Shown in pieces: positions 43,795 through 54,262 of a stretch of DNA of 64,000 nucleotides; position 1 is the stretch's first letter; the number at the start of each line of letters is the position of its first letter. This stretch comes from an uncultured Eubacteriales bacterium. Its GTDB lineage: Bacteria > Bacillota > Clostridia > Oscillospirales > Acutalibacteraceae. Under the pieces are notes generated by a model. The model was not told the origin of the DNA. It was given only the letters and a program-made list of their open reading frames with translations, and searched no databases. Location: contig CATONX010000004.1 of assembly GCA_951801675.1 (NCBI GenBank), forward strand, positions 62,001 through 126,000. Direction: 5' to 3'. The position numbers and the translations under genes are program-made.

Positions 43795-46700
43795 CTACCG
43801 GGTGATTCTCACCGTGTAGTTGATATCGGTCGCTTCGTACACGCGGTCTGCTCCGGCCACGCGCACATTGAGGGTACGGGTGCCGATGGAACCAACGCTG
43901 GTGGCGTAAGTCCAGGTGCGGGTGCCGTCCGCATTGTCCACATAGTCCAGAGAAGCCGGGGCGAGGCCCATGCCGTTCTCGTTGAAGAGGCGCACGTAGG
44001 AAACCGCCTGGTTGGTCTTAATGGTGACCTCGAAGGTCTGGTTCGCCTTGACGGTGGCCTTACCATTGACGGAGATGGCTTCCGGCGCTTCCTCGGCGGG
44101 AGGCGCAACCGTCTCGTTTGCAATGGCGAAGCTCACGGTTGCGCCGGTGTCTTCGTAATCCGCAAACACCTTCAGGGTACGCGTACCGACCGTGCCGAGG
44201 CTCAGCTTGAGGGTCCAGGTCAGGGTGTTGTCTTCGTTGAGGACGGGCTCCTCATGGGTGCTGACCAGGCCATTGCCCAGCTCATTGGCCAAGTAGACAA
44301 AGTCCACATTCTTGCCGGTGGTAACGGTGACCGTGATCTCGCTGTTGGGCTTATAGGAAAGCGCATCCGTCTCAGCGGTAACCGGGGTGTTGGAATAGTA
44401 CATGGGATAGGTGGGCAGTTCCATTGCGAGAACCTGATCCTTCACGTCCTCGCCCAGGTAGAAGCCCAGGTGCGGCGGCTGGTTGTAGCAGCCGTTCTGA
44501 TTGGCGACCGCGTTGCGGTAAACCGGATCATGCATGAGGGTATAGATCATGTAGTCGGTGGGAATGGCGGTAGTGTAGATGCGCAGCTCGGAAGAATCCG
44601 CCGCACGGGTGACGATTTCCTCACGCCAGTCGCCAAGGATATCGGCGGCCAGGTTCGGGGTGTTCTTGGTGCCGTTGTTGGTCAGGGTACCTTCGAACAC
44701 GTCGAGGACATCCATATCGTTGGTTTCCCAATTGTACTTGTAGATGGTCTGGGCGGTGTAGCCGTCGGGAGCGCCGATGTTCTGGCCATCGGGCATTTCA
44801 GACAGCAGGTCGCCGTCCCAGTAAGCGCGCCAGTTGCAGGAGAAATTGACGCATTTCTCTTCCGCGATGACGTCACCGTAGACATTGTAGATGGAGCCGG
44901 CGGGAACCTGGCCGGGAGTCTCGTTGCCGGGACGCTGGGACCAGATTTCAAAGCCGGGGTTCGGAGTGATGTTGGCAGCTACGCCGCGGCCGGCGTCAAA
45001 GTTACCGATCTTATGGCCCAGCAGACGGGCGCCGTTGCCGGCGTCGCTCAGGGCATAGTTGACAATGGATCTGCTGTCCTCATAGGGGGAGAATACCTGG
45101 AGGCGGGACGAGCCCGGGATCATGGCAGCCAGATGGATGGTATCGCCGTGAGCGACGCTGTCCATACCGTTTTTGCCGTTCTTGACCCAAAGGACGGAGC
45201 CGTCGTGGTCAATGGCGATGGAACCGAGGAGCACTTCGTCATAACCGTCGGCATCCAGGTCACCGGCGGCGTTATTGTGGTTTCCTCTGCCGCCGGTGCT
45301 GTCGCCCCAAACGTCAGAATCAAAGGTCCAAACTTCCTGCAGCATGTCGTCCACCAGCTGATAGGCGACGACAGTGGTTCTGGCATAGTAGCCGCGGTTC
45401 ATGAAGGCGGTCGGACGAACCGCGCCCTCTTCGCTGGAGGCGATATCCGGAATAAAGCCGAACGCGCAGTTGTAGCGGTCGGAACGGTTGTAAGAGGTGT
45501 CACCCCAGGAGCGGACGTTGCCCACCGGGAACGCGTAGTCACAGTAATCGATGACTTCACCGGTAAGGCCGTCGATGGCGATCATGTATTCGTTACCGCC
45601 GCCAATGTGACCGGTGCCGGAACCGGAGAGGATCACATTGGTGCCTTCCAGAGAAGGATCGCCCACCACGTCGATGATGGTGGATTCGTCGTTCATGTCG
45701 ATCTTGCCCTCGGCGTTGGGGGCATAGGTACGGGTGCCGTCGGCGCCTTTAATCAGGAACTCCGCCTTGCCGTCCATATCAAAGTCGTAGAAGAGGAACT
45801 GGCTGTAGTGAGCACCGGAGGAGACGTTATAGCCCATGTTGAGTCTCCACAGCAAGGTGCCGTCGAGCTTGTAGCAGTCAAAGAAAGTGGGGCTGCTCAA
45901 AACACCGGAGGTACCGGAGTCGAACTGGTTGGAAGGATACCACTTGACGACGATTTCATATTCGCCGTCGCCATCCACGTCAGCAACGCCGGCATCGTTG
46001 GCAGAGTAGGTCGCTATCACCTTGCCCGCAATATCCGGATGGTCGCCCGGATACTGCAGCGGGATAGCCATGTAGTTTTTCTCCCATGCAGCCGTTTCCG
46101 CGCTCATGGAGGAAATGCCGCTCAGGATGGTTTCCACGGCATACTTGTCGCCGGGTTTGCCGGCCGCGTCCACAAAGTTGGTCACCGTGGTGATGGGCTG
46201 GGCGTTGATCTTCTCACCGTTGCGGTAGAGATTGAAGGCGATGTCCTTGCCGTACTCGGAAGCGAGCAGACGCCAGGAAACAAAGATACCGTCGTCAGAC
46301 TTGAGGGCAACCACGCCGCGGTCGAGCCATTCCATGGCGCGCTCGTAGCCATTGTAGTTGGTGCCCAGGTCCGCATAGCTGACGCGCTGGGTAGCGGTAA
46401 GATTTTTGGTCAGCTCATAAGGAACCGCATCACTGCCTTCGATCGGATCTCTCGCCACGATGCTGGCGGTGTAGATATAGACGCCTTCCTTGGAAGCGTC
46501 AAAGGGATTCTGAGAAGTCCAGCCGGAGATATCCGCCTGGATCCACTTGCCGTTGCTCAGCTTTACCGGCACAGTAGCGGGCAGGGCGGGCGCCTCGGTC
46601 TGCGGATAATCCACCTGAATGGTGATCATTTCCTGGACGGATTCCACATAGTGATACTTGTGATAATCCATCTTGAAGGATGCCACCAGATTGCGGGGAT

Positions 46701-47667
46701 TCTCGGTTCCTTCCAGAACCAGCGGGGCCGTATAGGTATAGGTCTGGAACACGGCCGGGTCAAACGCCGGTTCGCTGGTCCACTGGCCGACCTTGATGGC
46801 CTTCGAGGAACCATCGCCCATCAGAGCAGTCACTTCGGTGGGCAGGTCGATGGGATCGATGGAGGCCTGTACGTAATTGGCAGGCTGTTCGATGGACAGG
46901 ATGTTGTTAGCCGCGTACGGCTCATAAGAGATCTTGAAGTTATCCAGATCCTCATACACCGTGACCGGGTTTCCGCTGTTGCGGCCGCCCCAGAACACCA
47001 TGCGGTTGAAGTTTGCATGGTTGGCTCCAATGGCAATGTCACTGAACACGGTGGCAGTAGCGCCTTCCACGTCACGGGGCGTGAGAGAAACGCTCATCTT
47101 GTGGTTGACAAAGTCAAAGTCCAGAACCACCTTATACCAGGTCTTGGTGGGAAGGCCGGTGTTGGTAATCTTGGTGGTGGCGGGATTGCCGTCCACAACC
47201 AGGTCGTTAAGGTTGCGAATGCTTCCGTAGGGGCCGGCTACAAAGCCCAGCTGGCCTTTATTGCCGAACACGAACTGGAACATGATGGAATTGGTGTTGG
47301 CGCTGTAGAAGCGCAGGGCGCCTACGTTTCTAACGTTGGGCACATCACCGGGACGGAAATCGAAGGAAAGCTGAAGGGATTTTGAATCGATGTAATCGAA
47401 TTCCTTCATGCTTCCGCGGTCGCCGTTGCCCTGCTGATGCCAGGTTTCCAGGTACTTGTTGCCGTTTTCTTCGGCAAGGTGAACGTCAAAGACACCCGTG
47501 CTTCCTACGAGGTCTTTGTTGCCTACGGTTCCCCAGAATTGTTCGAAGTCACCCTCGAAGTCATCAAAGAAGGGATTCGCAGGTGCCGCGCCAAACGCAG
47601 TCATCGGCACAATGCCAAAGAGCATGACTACGCTTAACAGGATCGCGAGCAGTTTCTTTGCTTTCAT
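43795..47667 (-). CDS. Secreted rhamnogalacturonan lyase (PL11) with accessory modules
   Basis: A 1290-residue exported enzyme that should cleave the rhamnogalacturonan-I backbone of pectin by beta-elimination. After a signal peptide (MKAKKLLAILLSVVMLFGIV), residues about 30-245 form a LamG-like domain and 250-410 hold Ig/FN3-like modules. The PL11 beta-propeller covers about 430-1090: RAMEWLDRGVVALKSDDGIF, VADVDGDGEYEIVVKW, YDFDMDGKAEFL, GDLDADGYDEVL and ADILGDWREEIV include calcium-binding loops. The last 196 residues are two repeats (VYLANELGNGLVS, VRLFNENGMGLAP) shared with the arabinanase. ATG 47667 has AGGAGG upstream. It resembles YesW/YesX but is twice as long. Confidence 0.93.
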   Translation of the reverse strand: MKAKKLLAILLSVVMLFGIVPMTAFGAAPANPFFDDFEGDFEQFWGTVGNKDLVGSTGVFDVHLAEENGNKYLETWHQQGNGDRGSMKEFDYIDSKSLQLSFDFRPGDVPNVRNVGALRFYSANTNSIMFQFVFGNKGQLGFVAGPYGSIRNLNDLVVDGNPATTKITNTGLPTKTWYKVVLDFDFVNHKMSVSLTPRDVEGATATVFSDIAIGANHANFNRMVFWGGRNSGNPVTVYEDLDNFKISYEPYAANNILSIEQPANYVQASIDPIDLPTEVTALMGDGSSKAIKVGQWTSEPAFDPAVFQTYTYTAPLVLEGTENPRNLVASFKMDYHKYHYVESVQEMITIQVDYPQTEAPALPATVPVKLSNGKWIQADISGWTSQNPFDASKEGVYIYTASIVARDPIEGSDAVPYELTKNLTATQRVSYADLGTNYNGYERAMEWLDRGVVALKSDDGIFVSWRLLASEYGKDIAFNLYRNGEKINAQPITTVTNFVDAAGKPGDKYAVETILSGISSMSAETAAWEKNYMAIPLQYPGDHPDIAGKVIATYSANDAGVADVDGDGEYEIVVKWYPSNQFDSGTSGVLSSPTFFDCYKLDGTLLWRLNMGYNVSSGAHYSQFLFYDFDMDGKAEFLIKGADGTRTYAPNAEGKIDMNDESTIIDVVGDPSLEGTNVILSGSGTGHIGGGNEYMIAIDGLTGEVIDYCDYAFPVGNVRSWGDTSYNRSDRYNCAFGFIPDIASSEEGAVRPTAFMNRGYYARTTVVAYQLVDDMLQEVWTFDSDVWGDSTGGRGNHNNAAGDLDADGYDEVLLGSIAIDHDGSVLWVKNGKNGMDSVAHGDTIHLAAMIPGSSRLQVFSPYEDSRSIVNYALSDAGNGARLLGHKIGNFDAGRGVAANITPNPGFEIWSQRPGNETPGQVPAGSIYNVYGDVIAEEKCVNFSCNWRAYWDGDLLSEMPDGQNIGAPDGYTAQTIYKYNWETNDMDVLDVFEGTLTNNGTKNTPNLAADILGDWREEIVTRAADSSELRIYTTAIPTDYMIYTLMHDPVYRNAVANQNGCYNQPPHLGFYLGEDVKDQVLAMELPTYPMYYSNTPVTAETDALSYKPNSEITVTVTTGKNVDFVYLANELGNGLVSTHEEPVLNEDNTLTWTLKLSLGTVGTRTLKVFADYEDTGATVSFAIANETVAPPAEEAPEAISVNGKATVKANQTFEVTIKTNQAVSYVRLFNENGMGLAPASLDYVDNADGTRTWTYATSVGSIGTRTLNVRVAGADRVYEATDINYTVRITR

Positions 47668-47718
47668 TTTCTCTCCTCCTAATACATTTTGGCCATAAAT
47701 TGGTATGGCTTGTCTAAC

Positions 47719-47747
47719 ATTATGCATTTTTCTCTCTGTAATGTCAA
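47719..47747 (-). promoter_or_regulatory. Promoter of the rhamnogalacturonan lyase gene
   Basis: TTGACA and CATAAT with a 17-base spacer, about 50 bases before the ATG. Confidence 0.75.
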
Positions 47748-47860
47748 TTTCGAAAAGGTAAAATTTTATACTGATTTTTTGCACTATTATAAGTTATTAT
47801 CAAATGTTCATACAACTTTTTATGAAATAATACACATAAAATTTCATATTCATGGAAAAA

Positions 47861-47905
47861 CACAAAAAAACAACCAGATTACAGACACTGTAATCTGGTT
47901 GTTTT
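47861..47905 (-). terminator. Terminator of the dehydrogenase operon
   Basis: A perfect 16-bp stem (AACAACCAGATTACAG and complement, loop ACA) with T-runs on both sides, 15 bases after the PHP gene stop. Confidence 0.93.
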
Positions 47906-47919
47906 TATATGGACTATTG

Positions 47920-49233
47920 TTACATAATCGGATTCTTTTTTCCGTGCCAGAAGAAATACTCCTGGGTACCCATCTGCCGATAGGTCTGGATGCGCTGGGT
48001 AATGTCTTCATCTTTGGCAATGGACTCTTTGGAAAAGAGGGACTGCTCCAGGTTTTTGGTGGCGGCCAGCTCGTGGCCGATGAGCGCCCAGGTGGAGTCG
48101 AAAAGGTTGGCAAACTCCGGGTTTTCCATGGCCTTGCAGATGAAGGACTGGCGGGGCTGGTTGATGTCCTCCCCGGAAATCTCCATGAGGTTGTAGCGGG
48201 CGCAGTACTGCTTGATACGTCCCAGCTGCTCCATGGTGTTGCGGGAGGGCATGTAGGTCACGGCGTTGAAGCCAAGCGCATGGATGGCTTCGAACAGCTC
48301 GTCGATGTACTGGTCCTCAAACCGCTGGGCCTTCTTGTCGCCGGTAACCGACTCGCCCACATCGCCCAAATACGCGTAGGCGCTGATAGCCCCGATTTCC
48401 CTGGCGAACTCCACCGCTTCCCTAGCATGGGGGCATTCGTCGGTGGCTTCGATGTAGAACTTCGGGACGAATTCGCTTTTGAGTACACCCAGCAGGTCGT
48501 ACATGGCGTGGGGATTCTGCTCATCCAGGAGATACCCTTCGATTTTCGAGGAAATGTTCAGCCTCATTTCGGTTTTCAGGAAGGTGACAAGGGCCTCCCC
48601 TTTCCCGTACTTTTCGATGATTTTGTTGGCAAGGGCCGCAGTAATGTGCCGCTCGGTGATGGAACCATTGCGGGCGTTCTCGGAAATGGGATACACGTCC
48701 TCGTCAAAATCCACCGACAAACCGTAGGGCGCCACCAGCTCGTTGATCTTCTTGGTCATGGCGCGGTTTCGCACGTTGCGCGCCTCCCGGTAGGGGCGGA
48801 TGAAGGCCTCCACCTTATCGATCTGGGTGTGGGGGATGCCGTGAATGGCCATGTAAAAGATGGATTCCTGGTCGGGGTTGTTGATCCGCCGGCCGTAAAG
48901 GGGGGTGTCGTCGGCTTTGGCACGCAGCTCCATGCCGATGGTGGTGGCCATTCCCACAATCTCACCGGCCTTGATGAACTCCCTGGCACCCGCGATGGAA
49001 TCGTGGTCCATGATACCCGCCGTCTGCAGGCCCGCCTGATAGGCCATCCATACTGCCTTGGTGGGCGAATAGGGCGAAAAGGAATAAGTCGTGTGGATGT
49101 GGTTGTTGACGGAGTTGAGCTGCTTTGGTGCCTCTATCTCCCCGTTCTGGATCTTCTGCATGAGCGCTTTCAATGCGTCCAGCCGGTCCCAGCTGTCCGG
49201 TGCGTTTAACTGGGCGATCAGCTCGTCAAACAT
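47920..49233 (-). CDS. PHP-domain metal-dependent phosphoesterase
   Basis: A 437-residue protein with PHP motifs NNHIHTTYSFSPYSP (metal histidines) and GIMDHDSIAGAREF near the N-terminus, and further conserved acidic/histidine motifs downstream (YIEATDECPHAREAV). The large insert and length differ from histidinol phosphatases and from DNA polymerase PHP domains; the substrate is unknown. It is the last gene of the dehydrogenase operon, 31 bases after lplA. AAAGGAGAGG precedes the ATG at 49233. Confidence 0.82.
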   Translation of the reverse strand: MFDELIAQLNAPDSWDRLDALKALMQKIQNGEIEAPKQLNSVNNHIHTTYSFSPYSPTKAVWMAYQAGLQTAGIMDHDSIAGAREFIKAGEIVGMATTIGMELRAKADDTPLYGRRINNPDQESIFYMAIHGIPHTQIDKVEAFIRPYREARNVRNRAMTKKINELVAPYGLSVDFDEDVYPISENARNGSITERHITAALANKIIEKYGKGEALVTFLKTEMRLNISSKIEGYLLDEQNPHAMYDLLGVLKSEFVPKFYIEATDECPHAREAVEFAREIGAISAYAYLGDVGESVTGDKKAQRFEDQYIDELFEAIHALGFNAVTYMPSRNTMEQLGRIKQYCARYNLMEISGEDINQPRQSFICKAMENPEFANLFDSTWALIGHELAATKNLEQSLFSKESIAKDEDITQRIQTYRQMGTQEYFFWHGKKNPIM

Positions 49234-49264
49234 GTGGTCCTCTCCTTTCAATTCCGTTCTTCTT

Positions 49265-50236
49265 TTAAAAAAGCGCCGCGGCAAAGTCAACCGCGTTGGC
49301 GCCCCATAGGCAACGCTCCACCTGTGCGTCCGAAAGAGACTGCTCTACCGCGCTTCTCTCATGAGGGACACCGGTGAGGGCCTCCTCCAGCAGGGAAACA
49401 TCCCGGTCCCCGAAAAAGTCCCCGAACACGCGGATGGCGGCAATGCGGCCCTCCTTGACGTTGAGGTGGATCTCCGCCGTGCCGCTTGCAAACTTGTATT
49501 CCGCGTACACCTGGTATTTGGGAGAATCTCCATAGTTCCAGGCCCAGGTGGCGTATTTTTCTTCCCGCAGCTTGGCGATAGCGGCCTTGTCCGCTTCGGT
49601 CAGGGAATATACCTGCGCGTCCCCGGCGCAGACCTCTTTCGCCACATGACCGATGAAATCCTCCACCGTCATGGGAGCTTTCAGGTGCTCGGAAATGTTC
49701 GTCACCCGAGAGCGTACCGACGCGACCCCTTTGGACTGGATTTTCCCCGGCTTTACCTTCAAAGCATCGGTCAGGTCGGCCATGTCCGCGGAAAAAAGCA
49801 GCGTTCCATGGTGCATCATCCGGCCGTTTCTGACGCATTGGGCGGTGCCGGAGAACTTCCGTTCCCCGATGCACAGGTCGTTTCGTCCCCTTAGAGCGGC
49901 GTCCACTCCAAGGGACTTGAGCGCCCGCAGAATCGGCTGGGAGAAATGAGCAAAGTCGGTGGCATGGCCGCTGCCGGACACGAGAAAGGTATAGTTGACA
50001 TTCCCAAGATCGTGAAACACCGCGCCGCCGCCAGTTAAACGGCGCACCACCGGGATGCGGTGGGCGGTGACGTAATCGTAATTGATTTCCGACATGGTGT
50101 TCTGGTTGCGCCCGACGATGATGGCCGGGGCATTGCGCCAGAGCATGAAGATATCCTCCTGGAAGGTGGTCAGAAGGTACTCTTCCGCGGCCAGGTTAAA
50201 ATAGGGGTCGGTGGAAGCGTTGAAAATATACAGCAT
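49265..50236 (-). CDS. lplA: Lipoate-protein ligase A
   Basis: A 323-residue enzyme that activates lipoate with ATP and attaches it to lipoyl domains. It has the signature RRLTGGGAVFHDLGNVNYTF, the lysine motif KFSGTAQ and a C-terminal accessory domain (HLNVKEGRIAAIRVFGDFFG). Its place behind the dehydrogenase genes marks E2 (54263) as the natural target. Confidence 0.95.
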   Translation of the reverse strand: MLYIFNASTDPYFNLAAEEYLLTTFQEDIFMLWRNAPAIIVGRNQNTMSEINYDYVTAHRIPVVRRLTGGGAVFHDLGNVNYTFLVSGSGHATDFAHFSQPILRALKSLGVDAALRGRNDLCIGERKFSGTAQCVRNGRMMHHGTLLFSADMADLTDALKVKPGKIQSKGVASVRSRVTNISEHLKAPMTVEDFIGHVAKEVCAGDAQVYSLTEADKAAIAKLREEKYATWAWNYGDSPKYQVYAEYKFASGTAEIHLNVKEGRIAAIRVFGDFFGDRDVSLLEEALTGVPHERSAVEQSLSDAQVERCLWGANAVDFAAALF

Positions 50237-50316
50237 AAAACGGTTCGAGCTCCTGTGGAAAAGAATGCCTGGCTTTTCCCAGGCTCTTTTTTCTCAAAAA
50301 AGCCCGGAATAGCAGG

Positions 50317-50344
50317 ACAGGGGCAATTTTTCAATTGCCCCTGT
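50317..50344 (-). terminator. Hairpin between E1 and lplA
   Basis: ACAGGGGCAATT-TTTC-AATTGCCCCTGT hairpin just past the E1 stop. It lacks a U-tract on the minus strand, so it may stabilise the upstream mRNA and give lower lplA expression instead of full termination. Confidence 0.5.
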
Positions 50345-50366
50345 GCAGTTGTTTTGTTGTGTTCCC

Positions 50367-52841
50367 TTACACGCCCAGCTTGCTGCGGCGGAGCATCTCT
50401 CCGTCGGTGAAGTTGGCCTCGGGGGTGTAGCCACTGAGCGGCATGATGCGCTCGTGGATGGCGTCGATAAAGGTGGACGGCTGCGGGAAGAAGAACTTCT
50501 CCATCTCGTAGCAGGGAGTGATCCAGTTGCGAGAACCCACCACCACAGGCGGTGCATCCAGGTAATCGAAGGCCAGAGCGGTGATCTTTTCGGCCATTTC
50601 CGCCATGATGGAGCCGCGCTCGCAGGCGTCGCCCGCGATGATGATCTTGCCGGTCTTCTTCACCGACTCGATGACCTTGTCGTAGTTGAAGGGAACCATG
50701 GAACGGGCGTCGATGACCTCGGCGGAGACGTTGTACTTCTCCTGCAGGGTCTTCGCCGCGTCCAGAGCACGGTAGAGGGTGGCGCCGATGGTCAGGATGG
50801 TAATGTCTTTACCTTCGCGCTTAACGTCCGGCTCGCCGAAGGGAACCTCGTAGGACTCGGTGGGCACGCCGCCTTCGTGGAACTGCTCGCCCACGTCGTA
50901 AATGCGCTGGCTTTCGAAGAAGATGACCGGATCGGTGCCGTTGAGAGCGGCGGTCATCAAGCCCTTGGCGTCATAGGGGGTGGCCGGGAAGGCGACCTTC
51001 AGGCCCGGAATATGGGAAACGAGAGCGGTCCAATCCTGAGAGTGCTGGGCGCCGTACTTGGAACCCACCGACACGCGGATGACCACCGGCATTTTCAGGA
51101 TACCGGCGCTCATGGACTGCCACTTGGAAAGCTGGTTGAAGATTTCGTCGCCCGCGCAGCCCAGGAAGTCGCAGTACATCAGTTCCGCGATGACGCGGCC
51201 GCCCGCCATGGCGTAGCCGACGGCGGAACCGACGATGGCGGCTTCGGAGATGGGGGAGTTAAAGAAGCGGTGATAGGGAACCGCCTCGGTTAAGCCGCGG
51301 TAAACCGCGTAAGCGCCGCCCCAGTCACGCACGTCTTCGCCGTAGGCGATGAGGGTGGGATCTTCGTAGAATTTATCGAGAACGGCTTCAAAGATACCGT
51401 CTCTGAGCTGGAAGACCTTGTTCTTGGAAACGGGCTTGCCGTTCTTATCAAAGCCGAAGCGCTCCTTGCGGGCAATCTGCTGCACACGCGGGTTTTCTTC
51501 CTTGGGCATGAGCATCTCGCTCTCCCGGTCTTCCATCTTGGCGACCTTCTGGTTGGAGAACATGATGCTTTCGATGGCGTCAGGCTGCTTTGTAAGGTCG
51601 ATGCGGGGCGAAACCACCGGATCGGCGGCCAGGCCGCAAACCTTGGTGATGAGAGACTTGACGTCCTCGCGGATCGCGGCAAACTCGTCCGCGCTGGCAA
51701 CGCCGGCAGCGGTCATCTTCGCCTCGTAGCCTTCCAGCACATCCTCCTTCGCCCAGGCGTCCATTTCCTCCTTGGTGCGGTAGGTGGAAGCGTCCGACGG
51801 GGAGTGGCCGGCCATACGGTAGGTAACCACGTCCAGAAGGACCGGGCCTTCGCCCTGCTCCAAGAGCGCCTTCTTGCGGCGCATGGCTTCGATGACGGCC
51901 AAGGGATTGTAGCCGTCCACACGTTCGGCATGCATCTGGGCGGGGTTGATGCCGGCGCCCGCGCGGGCCAGGAAGTCGTAACCCATGGTTTCGCCGCGGG
52001 TCTGGCCGCCCATGCCGTACTGGTTGTTGAAGATGTTGAAGAGGATCGGGAGGCCCTTGTTGTAGCCTTCCTCCCACAGCTGCTTGATCTGGTCCATGGC
52101 GGACATCATCATGGCTTCCCAGACCGGGCCGCGGCCCATGGAAGCGTCGCCGATGTTGGCGATGACGATGCCGTCCTTGGCGTTGCTTCTCTTATAGAGA
52201 GCGGCGCCCATGGCGATGGTGGCGGAACCGCCGACGATGGCGTTGTTGGGATAGATGCCGAAGGGCGTGAAGAACGCGTGCATGGAACCGCCGATGCCCT
52301 TATTAAAGCCGTTCTCCTTGGCGAAGATTTCGGCCAGAGCGCCGTACACCAAGAAGTCGGTGGCCAGCTCTTTGACGTCGCCCGGGTTCTTCTGCTTGCC
52401 CTCGATGGCCTTGAGGGTCTTGCCGCCCAGGAAGTTCTCCATCACGTCCATGAGCTCCTTGTCCGACAGCTTCTCGATGGCGGACAGGCCCTTGGCAAGG
52501 ATTTCGCCGTGGCTGCGGTGAGAACCGAAGATGTAGTCGTTGATGTTGAGAATATAAGCCTGGCCCACGGCGCTGGCCTCCTGGCCCATGGAAAGATGGG
52601 CGGGGCCGGGGTTGTTGTACTCGACGCCGTTGTAGGAATTGGTGGTCTTGATGAGATAGAGCATGGTCTCAAACTCGCGGATGATGGCCATGTCCCGGTA
52701 AATGCGCATAAAATCGGCCTTGGAGTAGTTTTCCTTCTCCTGCTCGATGGTGCGGTCGTACTGGTTGACCGGAATGTCCTCAAAATGAATGGTTCCCTTG
52801 GCACGCAGGAACTTCGGGTCGACGAATTGTGACTTTGGCAT
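50367..52841 (-). CDS. 2-oxo acid (pyruvate-type) dehydrogenase E1, fused alpha and beta subunits
   Basis: An 824-residue thiamine diphosphate enzyme decarboxylating a 2-oxo acid, probably pyruvate or acetoin, and reductively acylating E2. Residues 1-400 are E1-alpha ([24 protein letters not shown] site [16 protein letters not shown] with NNQYGMGGQ). Residues 470-824 are E1-beta ([43 protein letters not shown]). The two are separate genes in most bacteria; here one frame carries both with a linker of about 65 residues. It follows lpd by 43 bases. Confidence 0.92.
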   Translation of the reverse strand: MPKSQFVDPKFLRAKGTIHFEDIPVNQYDRTIEQEKENYSKADFMRIYRDMAIIREFETMLYLIKTTNSYNGVEYNNPGPAHLSMGQEASAVGQAYILNINDYIFGSHRSHGEILAKGLSAIEKLSDKELMDVMENFLGGKTLKAIEGKQKNPGDVKELATDFLVYGALAEIFAKENGFNKGIGGSMHAFFTPFGIYPNNAIVGGSATIAMGAALYKRSNAKDGIVIANIGDASMGRGPVWEAMMMSAMDQIKQLWEEGYNKGLPILFNIFNNQYGMGGQTRGETMGYDFLARAGAGINPAQMHAERVDGYNPLAVIEAMRRKKALLEQGEGPVLLDVVTYRMAGHSPSDASTYRTKEEMDAWAKEDVLEGYEAKMTAAGVASADEFAAIREDVKSLITKVCGLAADPVVSPRIDLTKQPDAIESIMFSNQKVAKMEDRESEMLMPKEENPRVQQIARKERFGFDKNGKPVSKNKVFQLRDGIFEAVLDKFYEDPTLIAYGEDVRDWGGAYAVYRGLTEAVPYHRFFNSPISEAAIVGSAVGYAMAGGRVIAELMYCDFLGCAGDEIFNQLSKWQSMSAGILKMPVVIRVSVGSKYGAQHSQDWTALVSHIPGLKVAFPATPYDAKGLMTAALNGTDPVIFFESQRIYDVGEQFHEGGVPTESYEVPFGEPDVKREGKDITILTIGATLYRALDAAKTLQEKYNVSAEVIDARSMVPFNYDKVIESVKKTGKIIIAGDACERGSIMAEMAEKITALAFDYLDAPPVVVGSRNWITPCYEMEKFFFPQPSTFIDAIHERIMPLSGYTPEANFTDGEMLRRSKLGV

Positions 52842-52884
52842 GCTTATAACACTCCTTTAATCTTGGTTCGGCAAATTCAGCGAA

Positions 52885-54249
52885 TTAAAACTTGAACAGC
52901 GTTTCGCGGATGATCTCACAGACAGTGGGATGGGGGAATACCAATTCCTTGGCGTCGTCCACCCGCATTTCCGTCTCGATCATCAGCGCCGCGCCGTAAA
53001 TCATTTCGGACACGTAGCTGCCCATCAGGTGCACGCCGATGATGCGGCGGGATTTCTTTTCCACCAGGATCTTGCACAGGCTTTCGCCGCCCTCGTTCTC
53101 CGCCACATAGCGGCCGGAATAAATGAAGGGAAGCTTCTGGCAGTCGTAATCGATGCCCTTCGCCTTGGCGGTTTCCTCGGTTTCACCCACGCAGGCAACC
53201 TCCGGATAGGTGTAGATGACCGCCGGAATGGCCTCGTAGCGCATGTAGTCGCGCTTGCCGGTCATGTGGTTGACCGCCACCTCGGCCTCCCGGTAGGCGG
53301 TGTGCGCCAGCATGGACTTGCCGTTGACGTCGCCGGCCGCGTACACATTGGGGACGTTGGTCATCATGTGCCGGTCGGTGAGAATGGCGCCCCGGTCGGT
53401 GGCCACGCCGATGGTTTCCAGGCCGATGCCCTGGGTAACCGCACGGCGGCCGATGGAGCACAGCGCCTTCGTGGCCTTGCATTCGACGATCTTGCCGTCC
53501 TTTTCATAGACCACCGCGCCGTTTTTGACCTCGGTGACCTTGCTCGCGAGCTGGAAGTCCACGCCCTTCTTCTGGTAAGTCTTCAGAAGCAGCGCGGAGA
53601 TTTCGCTCTCGGTGGGGCCGGCAATGTGGTCGAGCATCTCGATGACGGTGACCTTGCTGCCTACCGAGTTAAAGTAAGAAGCCATTTCCAAACCGATGAC
53701 GCCGCCGCCGATGATGACGAGGCTCTCGGGGATTTCTTCCAAGTCCAGGATTTCCCGGTTGGTCATAACAAAACCGGCCTCGTAATTCTCCCGCAGGCCC
53801 GGGATGGGAGGCATGGCCGGCATGGAACCGGTGGCAATGAGGAGCTTCTTGCCCTTATATTCCTTGCCGCCCGCTTCCACCACAAAGCCTTCCGCGTCCT
53901 TGCCCTTGATGACGCCTTCTTCCGACACCACCTCTACGCCGTTTGCCTTCATGGCGCCGCGGATGCCGGAAACCAGGGTCTTGACCACCTTGTTCTTACG
54001 GGCGACCACCGCTTTATGGTCGATGGCCGCGCCCTCCACGCTCACGCCGAAAACGGAGGCGTGACGGGCATAGTCGAGCATTTTCGCGCTGTTTAAGAGC
54101 GCCTTGGAAGGGATGCAGCCTTCGTTGAGGCAGACGCCACCCAATGCCCGCTTTTCAATGACGACGGTTTTTAAGCCCGCATGACCCGCGCGCTCGCCCG
54201 CCAGGTAACCGGCCGGGCCGCCGCCCAATACAATCAGATCGTAGCTCAT
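52885..54249 (-). CDS. lpdA: Dihydrolipoyl dehydrogenase (E3)
   Basis: A 454-residue flavoprotein that reoxidises dihydrolipoamide with NAD+. It shows the FAD loop LGGGPAGYLAGERAG, the redox disulfide GGVCLNEGCIPSK, the NAD site IIGGGVIGLEMASYF, YAAGDVNG and the C-terminal catalytic histidine in FPHPTVCE. The last motif is HPTVCE where many enzymes have HPTLSE, a mild variation. It lies between E2 and E1 in the operon. Confidence 0.95.
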   Translation of the reverse strand: MSYDLIVLGGGPAGYLAGERAGHAGLKTVVIEKRALGGVCLNEGCIPSKALLNSAKMLDYARHASVFGVSVEGAAIDHKAVVARKNKVVKTLVSGIRGAMKANGVEVVSEEGVIKGKDAEGFVVEAGGKEYKGKKLLIATGSMPAMPPIPGLRENYEAGFVMTNREILDLEEIPESLVIIGGGVIGLEMASYFNSVGSKVTVIEMLDHIAGPTESEISALLLKTYQKKGVDFQLASKVTEVKNGAVVYEKDGKIVECKATKALCSIGRRAVTQGIGLETIGVATDRGAILTDRHMMTNVPNVYAAGDVNGKSMLAHTAYREAEVAVNHMTGKRDYMRYEAIPAVIYTYPEVACVGETEETAKAKGIDYDCQKLPFIYSGRYVAENEGGESLCKILVEKKSRRIIGVHLMGSYVSEMIYGAALMIETEMRVDDAKELVFPHPTVCEIIRETLFKF

Positions 54250-54262
54250 GATGCTTGCCTCC

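Noticed and set aside
43771-47385. A 1204-codon plus-strand frame antisense to the rhamnogalacturonan lyase
   Set aside because: Gly/Val/His-rich shadow of a high-GC gene with no recognisable domain; the minus-strand protein is unmistakable.
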